Shown here: one piece after another, positions 15,138 to 17,467 of the stretch
How the letters are laid out: each line of letters starts with the position of its first letter
How positions within the stretch are numbered: position 1 is the first letter of the stretch
Origin: CAYSRM01 sp964475205
GTDB taxonomy: Bacteria; Verrucomicrobiota; Kiritimatiellia; UBA8416; CAYSRM01
Assembly (NCBI GenBank): GCA_964475205.1
Contig: CAYYVQ010000060.1
Span: 1-17,467 of the forward strand
DNA: 17,467 nt
Reading direction: 5' to 3'
Made by a program: the position numbers and the translations under genes
Notes under the pieces: model-generated
The model's input: only the letters and a program-made list of their open reading frames with translations
Told to the model about the DNA's origin: nothing
The model's database searches: none

Positions 15138-15314
15138 CTTCATGCAGTCGGTGAAAAAGCTGCAATCAACGTGCGAGCATGTTCCTCCGGAACGGCCAAA
15201 GCAGGGCTCATAACCTTCGGCCTTCTGTATTTTGTGGATCAGATCAGTTTTCTTCATTTTTCCGGGCTTGATGCCCAGGCCTCTGGCCTTGGTCCGCACT
15301 TCCTGCATTTTCAT
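15129..15314 (-). CDS. Small SAP/Rho-N-like Cys-rich protein, possibly truncated
   Basis: The 61-residue product begins MKMQEVRTKARGLGIKPGKMKKTDLIHKIQKAEG, the two-helix pattern of SAP/Rho N-terminal domains that bind nucleic acid. It is followed by CFGRSGGTCSHVDCSFFTDC. The four cysteines (C38, C46, C51 and C57 by count) may bind a metal. Similar short proteins with this Cys tail occur in other bacteria as far as I recall, without known function. AGGAG lies 7 nt before the ATG. The last three codons (KLA) and the stop read into the end of element C, so the natural C-terminus may have been replaced. It follows the CBM48 gene by 20 bp. Confidence 0.75.
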   Translation of the reverse strand: MKMQEVRTKARGLGIKPGKMKKTDLIHKIQKAEGYEPCFGRSGGTCSHVDCSFFTDCMKLA

Positions 15315-15334
15315 TTCTGCGCTCCTGTCTTGGC

Positions 15335-15646
15335 TTACTCAACCCGTATTATGCTGTTTAGCGAACCCATTGAGTTTGAACGCCAGTGAGTATTGCCGGG
15401 ATCCGCCTGCCAAACTCCATTAGCAACAAACTTGTATTCATGCTCGCCAGGAGGCAGCATCAAACTCGCGGTGTAATGGCCATTGCCGTCCACTTGTTTC
15501 ATTTTTTTTCTTTTCGGATCCCAGCCATTAAAACTCCCTGCCACATAGATTTCGCTATCTGGCTCTGCCTTCAATTCCAACTTTACTCGCCTTTTGCCTG
15601 CATTTTGACTGACTTTTCTGGATTTCTTCTGTATTTCCCGTCTCAT
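15335..15646 (-). CDS. CBM48 (AMPK-type) glycogen-binding domain protein
   Basis: The 103-residue product has a Lys/Arg-rich N-terminus (1-24) and one carbohydrate-binding module of the CBM48/isoamylase N-terminal type: VKLELKAEPDSEIYVAGSFNGWDP, then GHYTASLMLPPGEHEYKFVANGVWQADPGN. The GSFNGW and EYKFVANGVW segments carry the tryptophans that stack on glucan chains in AMPK beta and branching enzymes. No catalytic domain is attached, so it probably acts as a stand-alone glucan-binding or targeting protein. AAAGGA lies 7 nt before the ATG. It is first in a same-strand run with the SAP-like gene, glycosidase and glycosyltransferase. Confidence 0.88.
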   Translation of the reverse strand: MRREIQKKSRKVSQNAGKRRVKLELKAEPDSEIYVAGSFNGWDPKRKKMKQVDGNGHYTASLMLPPGEHEYKFVANGVWQADPGNTHWRSNSMGSLNSIIRVE

Positions 15647-15769
15647 GATCCTATCCTTTACTATTTTATAAAACCGGTTCCTTATCCTTCCATGAACAAA
15701 ATTTACAACCTTTTGCGCGGCTCTCCTATAGGCTTTTCCCTGATCCCGGCCTTCGATTGACCTTACCCG

Positions 15770-15948
15770 AACATTCGCAAGGAAGAATACCGCGTCTGGC
15801 TTACCCCGACAGCGCCGCTGAGAATGTTGTCGGAGGGCATACCGTGCTGGTGGAAACCAACGCGGTCCATGGTTCAGGTTTTGAAGATGCTGCCTGGGAA
15901 CAGACCGGGCGCTCCATTATCAAAGACAAGCGGGATCTTTACGCCTAA
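15770..15948 (+). pseudogene. Alanine dehydrogenase N-terminal remnant with frameshift
   Basis: One plus frame from 15770 reads NIRKEEYRVWLTPTA, the conserved KEIRxEEYRVxLTP start of alanine dehydrogenase. Near 15815 the homology moves to another frame: AAENVVGGHTVLVETNA, then HGSGFEDAAWEQTGRSII, which continues the same family. The frame ends at 15948 after about 60 residues, against a normal 370. The NAD-binding domain and all later parts are absent, and no start codon or ribosome binding site was seen. It is a dead fragment. Confidence 0.8.
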
Positions 15949-15959
15949 ATTCGGCAGTT

Positions 15960-16190
15960 GCCAAGTTTGATGTATCTGCACCTGCCTGTGCGTGCCGCAC
16001 GCAGACAGGAGGCTTGAGGGCTTTGGCTATAGTAACTATGCCAAAGTCCTTGTAACGCAGCAGATGCGGCAAAATCGGCAACCCCTTGTGGTTCAAAATG
16101 CGGCAAGCTTTCTTTCACCCGACAGGTGAAAGCTATAAAATCAACCAACTCCTTATTCATAAGGACTTACGCCGCTTGCCGCATTTTGAA
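15960..16190. repeat. Dense palindromic element
   Basis: Several perfect or near-perfect hairpins are packed together: CCTGT-GCGTG-ccg-CACGC-ag-ACAGG at 15985-16009; a 17-bp perfect inverted repeat TTCAAAATGCGGCAAGC (16092-16108 with 16174-16190); and, inside it, CTTTCACC-cgaca-GGTGAAAG (16112-16132) and CCTTA-ttca-TAAGG (16151-16164). AAGTCCTT near 16045 also pairs with AAGGACTT near 16161. The minus strand is open across it (16160-15945, 71 codons, MNKELVDFIAFT...), but the frame has no visible ribosome binding site and is probably a by-product. It looks like a repetitive element or a folded RNA/DNA unit, not a gene. Confidence 0.6.
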
Positions 16191-16216
16191 TGCCGGATAT
16201 GGGTTGAATCTTGTGG

Positions 16217-16401
16217 TTAACCCGCATTGATCACACTTTTTCGAGCAGAAACGGTTCAGAGTATTGGCAGTGTGGGTCGAAACCGTTTTGTCCGGGCTCT
16301 CGCTGTGTAGACACACCGCGAGATCGGGCAAACCGGTTCTGGCCTGCAATGGCTGTGCTATGGAGCGTTTATGCCGGAGGAGTGTGATAAATGCGGGTTA
16401 A
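16217..16401 (-). mobile_element. MITE-like element B, copy 2 (inverted)
   Basis: The reverse complement of this 185-bp segment matches 3703-3886 at about 93% by eye, including an indel near AGCG(A/T). TTAA lies at both ends (16217-16220 and 16398-16401). Inside, CCCGCATTGATCACAC and the inverse of GTGTGATAAATGCGGG form the terminal repeats. The centre has a strong hairpin, TCTCGC-TGTGT-ag-ACACA-cc-GCGAGA (about 16297-16322). The copy sits 112 bp upstream of the integron-type integrase remnant. Confidence 0.8.
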
Positions 16402-16513
16402 GCTTAATCCGGCCGGAGTAAACATGAATTAAATAACAGCGCCCTTTAAAAAACATTCTTGCTTTTCACCGGGTTTAAAACTAAAGTTTTCTTCAAAACA
16501 AGGAAGGTAACCG

Positions 16514-16738
16514 GTGCAATCAACAAGCCACCCGAATCACAAGCCCAAGCTTCTCGAGAGTCTTCGCCGCGAAATCCGTATCCGCCAATATTCCATACGC
16601 ACAGAACGTGCTTACACAGATTGGGTCAGGCGCTACTGCCATTTTCACAAACTCAAGCATCCTGACACAATAGGAGCTAAAGAAATCACCGCCTTTCTAA
16701 GTTACCTGGCCGCCGAGGAAAACGTTGCCGCAAGCACA
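16514..16738 (+). pseudogene. Integron-type tyrosine recombinase, N-terminal part
   Basis: The GTG at 16514 has AAGGAAGG 6 nt upstream, so the original start is intact. About 75 residues match the core-binding (SAM-like) domain of IntI/XerC-type recombinases: KLLESLRREIRIRQYSIRTE, RAYTDWVRRYCHFHK, then EITAFLSYLAAEENVAAST. Family members continue with a QNQALNAL-like helix. Here the frame turns to unrelated sequence after AST at 16738 and runs on to 16894. The central part with the first catalytic Arg is absent. The C-terminal half resumes at about 17119. Confidence 0.85.
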
Positions 16739-16818
16739 CACCGCGTAAACAGTTCCTCTGCACGCGGTTACCGTACGGTTTTTGCAAGTGCATATAAAGG
16801 TAATGGGAATTCTCAACA

Positions 16819-17094
16819 ATGTACTATGTTTACGTTCTATATTCTGAAAAAGACCACGGAATCTATATTGGATATACAACCAGTTTGGAGTTGAGGTTTA
16901 GACAACACCAGAACGGAGAAGCTCGTTCCACGGCTCACCGGCGTCCGCTTATCCTGGCCTACTACGAAGCTTACGCCTGTTGCGCAGATGCACAGAGCAG
17001 AGAGCGTTTTTTGAAGAGCGGCGCAGGCCGCATGTATCTGAAAAAACAAATGAGAGTTTTTTTTGCAGCACATCCCTTACGGATCTCCACCTGA
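16819..17094 (+). CDS. GIY-YIG domain protein (UPF0213-like)
   Basis: The 91-residue product is a stand-alone GIY-YIG nuclease-fold domain. The first motif is YYVYVLYSEKD, the second IYIGYT near residues 15-20, then the catalytic-type Arg in LELRFRQHQNG. The helix with the metal-binding Glu is in AQSRERFLKSGAGRMYLKKQ. A purine-rich AAAGGTAATGGGA precedes the ATG. Such small proteins are common as cargo or in SLX1/UvrC-like settings, and the biological role is mostly unknown. Here it occupies the gap between the two halves of the integron-type integrase. The gene itself looks intact. Confidence 0.85.
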   Translation: MYYVYVLYSEKDHGIYIGYTTSLELRFRQHQNGEARSTAHRRPLILAYYEAYACCADAQSRERFLKSGAGRMYLKKQMRVFFAAHPLRIST

Positions 17095-17118
17095 ATTGTG
17101 CACTCTAACAATCAACAC

Positions 17119-17467
17119 GAATACGCTAATAGCCGCGTGGAGCGAAGCTCTATACGCGGGCAGTATCTTTTCCCATCACGCCAACTCTCAATTGATCCGC
17201 GCTCGGGCGCGAAACAACGCCACCACGTTTACGAAAGCGTAATGCAGAAGGGCATCAAGGCCGCCACCAGAAAAGCCGGGATAAACAAGTTTGTGCATGC
17301 CCACTCACTGAGGCATTCGTTCGCTACTCACCTCCTTGAAGATGGATATGATCTGAGAACTATACAGGAACTGCTTGGTCACGAAGACATCCGAACCACC
17401 GAAATCTACACCCATGTAACAGAAAACGGCGCTCGCACAATCAAAACGCCGTTAAGAAAGGCGCGCG
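17119..17467 (+). pseudogene. Integron-type tyrosine recombinase, C-terminal part
   Basis: The plus frame from about 17119 reads GQYLFPSRQLSIDPRSGAKQ, then RHHVYESVMQKGIKAATRKAGI, HSLRHSFATHLLEDGYDLRT, ELLGHEDIRTTEIYTHV and KTPLRKAR to the window edge. The IDPRSG...RHH stretch is the extra segment that marks integron integrases (IntI) against XerC/D. Box II residues HxxR and GH and the nucleophile Tyr (YTHV) are present. About 120 residues before this, including the first catalytic Arg, are missing, so together with 16514-16738 it is a broken IntI-like gene. The first residues (YANSRVERSSIRGQYLF) also show an extra palindrome at 17133-17159. Confidence 0.87.

Noticed and set aside
15945..16160. 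71-codon minus-strand frame MNKELVDFIAFT...
   Set aside because: It coincides exactly with dense palindromes and lacks a ribosome binding site, so I treat it as a repeat rather than a gene.
1..17467. CRISPR array, rRNA or tRNA genes
   Set aside because: No regularly spaced direct repeats, rRNA core sequences or tRNA T-arm motifs were seen by eye on either strand.

Overview
The window is a bacterial chromosomal segment of moderate GC. I cannot name the organism. The mix of a long Lon-like S16 protease, a LA_2272-like surface-repeat protein, an integron-type integrase, IS91 and IS3 debris and many small palindromic repeats fits an anaerobic or sediment Gram-negative lineage, such as the PVC superphylum, Omnitrophota or Desulfobacterota. 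That placement is inference only.

Layout. (1) Bases 1-3700 are a graveyard. They hold a deleted second copy of part of the FAD oxidoreductase found intact at 3902-5092; a 201-bp element with perfect 20-bp terminal inverted repeats and a 9-bp target duplication; a chimera of a signal peptide and an IS91 transposase piece; a small beta-repeat surface protein; an IS3 fragment; a ptsI-like C-terminal fragment; and one conserved-looking hypothetical gene. (2) Bases 3902-9223 (minus strand) form a tight operon, hsp20 > Lon-like protease > M50 site-2-type protease with CBS domains > FAD-dependent pyridine nucleotide oxidoreductase. A periplasmic HtrA/DegP-type protease diverges from it (9692-11176) and ends in a strong hairpin terminator. 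Together these look like a protein-quality-control locus covering cytoplasm, membrane and periplasm. (3) Bases 11414-15646 (minus strand) encode a carbohydrate set: a CBM48 glycogen-binding protein, a small SAP/Rho-N-like Cys-rich protein, a six-hairpin glycosidase of debranching-enzyme type and a GT4 glycosyltransferase. (4) Bases 15700-17467 are decayed again: an alanine dehydrogenase remnant with a frameshift, a densely palindromic stretch, and an integron-type tyrosine recombinase whose middle is replaced by a small GIY-YIG gene.

Three different short elements with inverted ends are visible: 252-452, a two-copy family at 3703-3886 and 16217-16401, and 14957-15137. The two copies of the second family are in opposite orientation, about 93% identical by eye, and bracket the whole 12.3-kb functional block. 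Two of these insertions provide the stop codon of a neighbouring gene. The best candidates for something new are these mini-elements, their relation to the dead integron integrase, and the hsp20-Lon-M50-FAD/HtrA locus.
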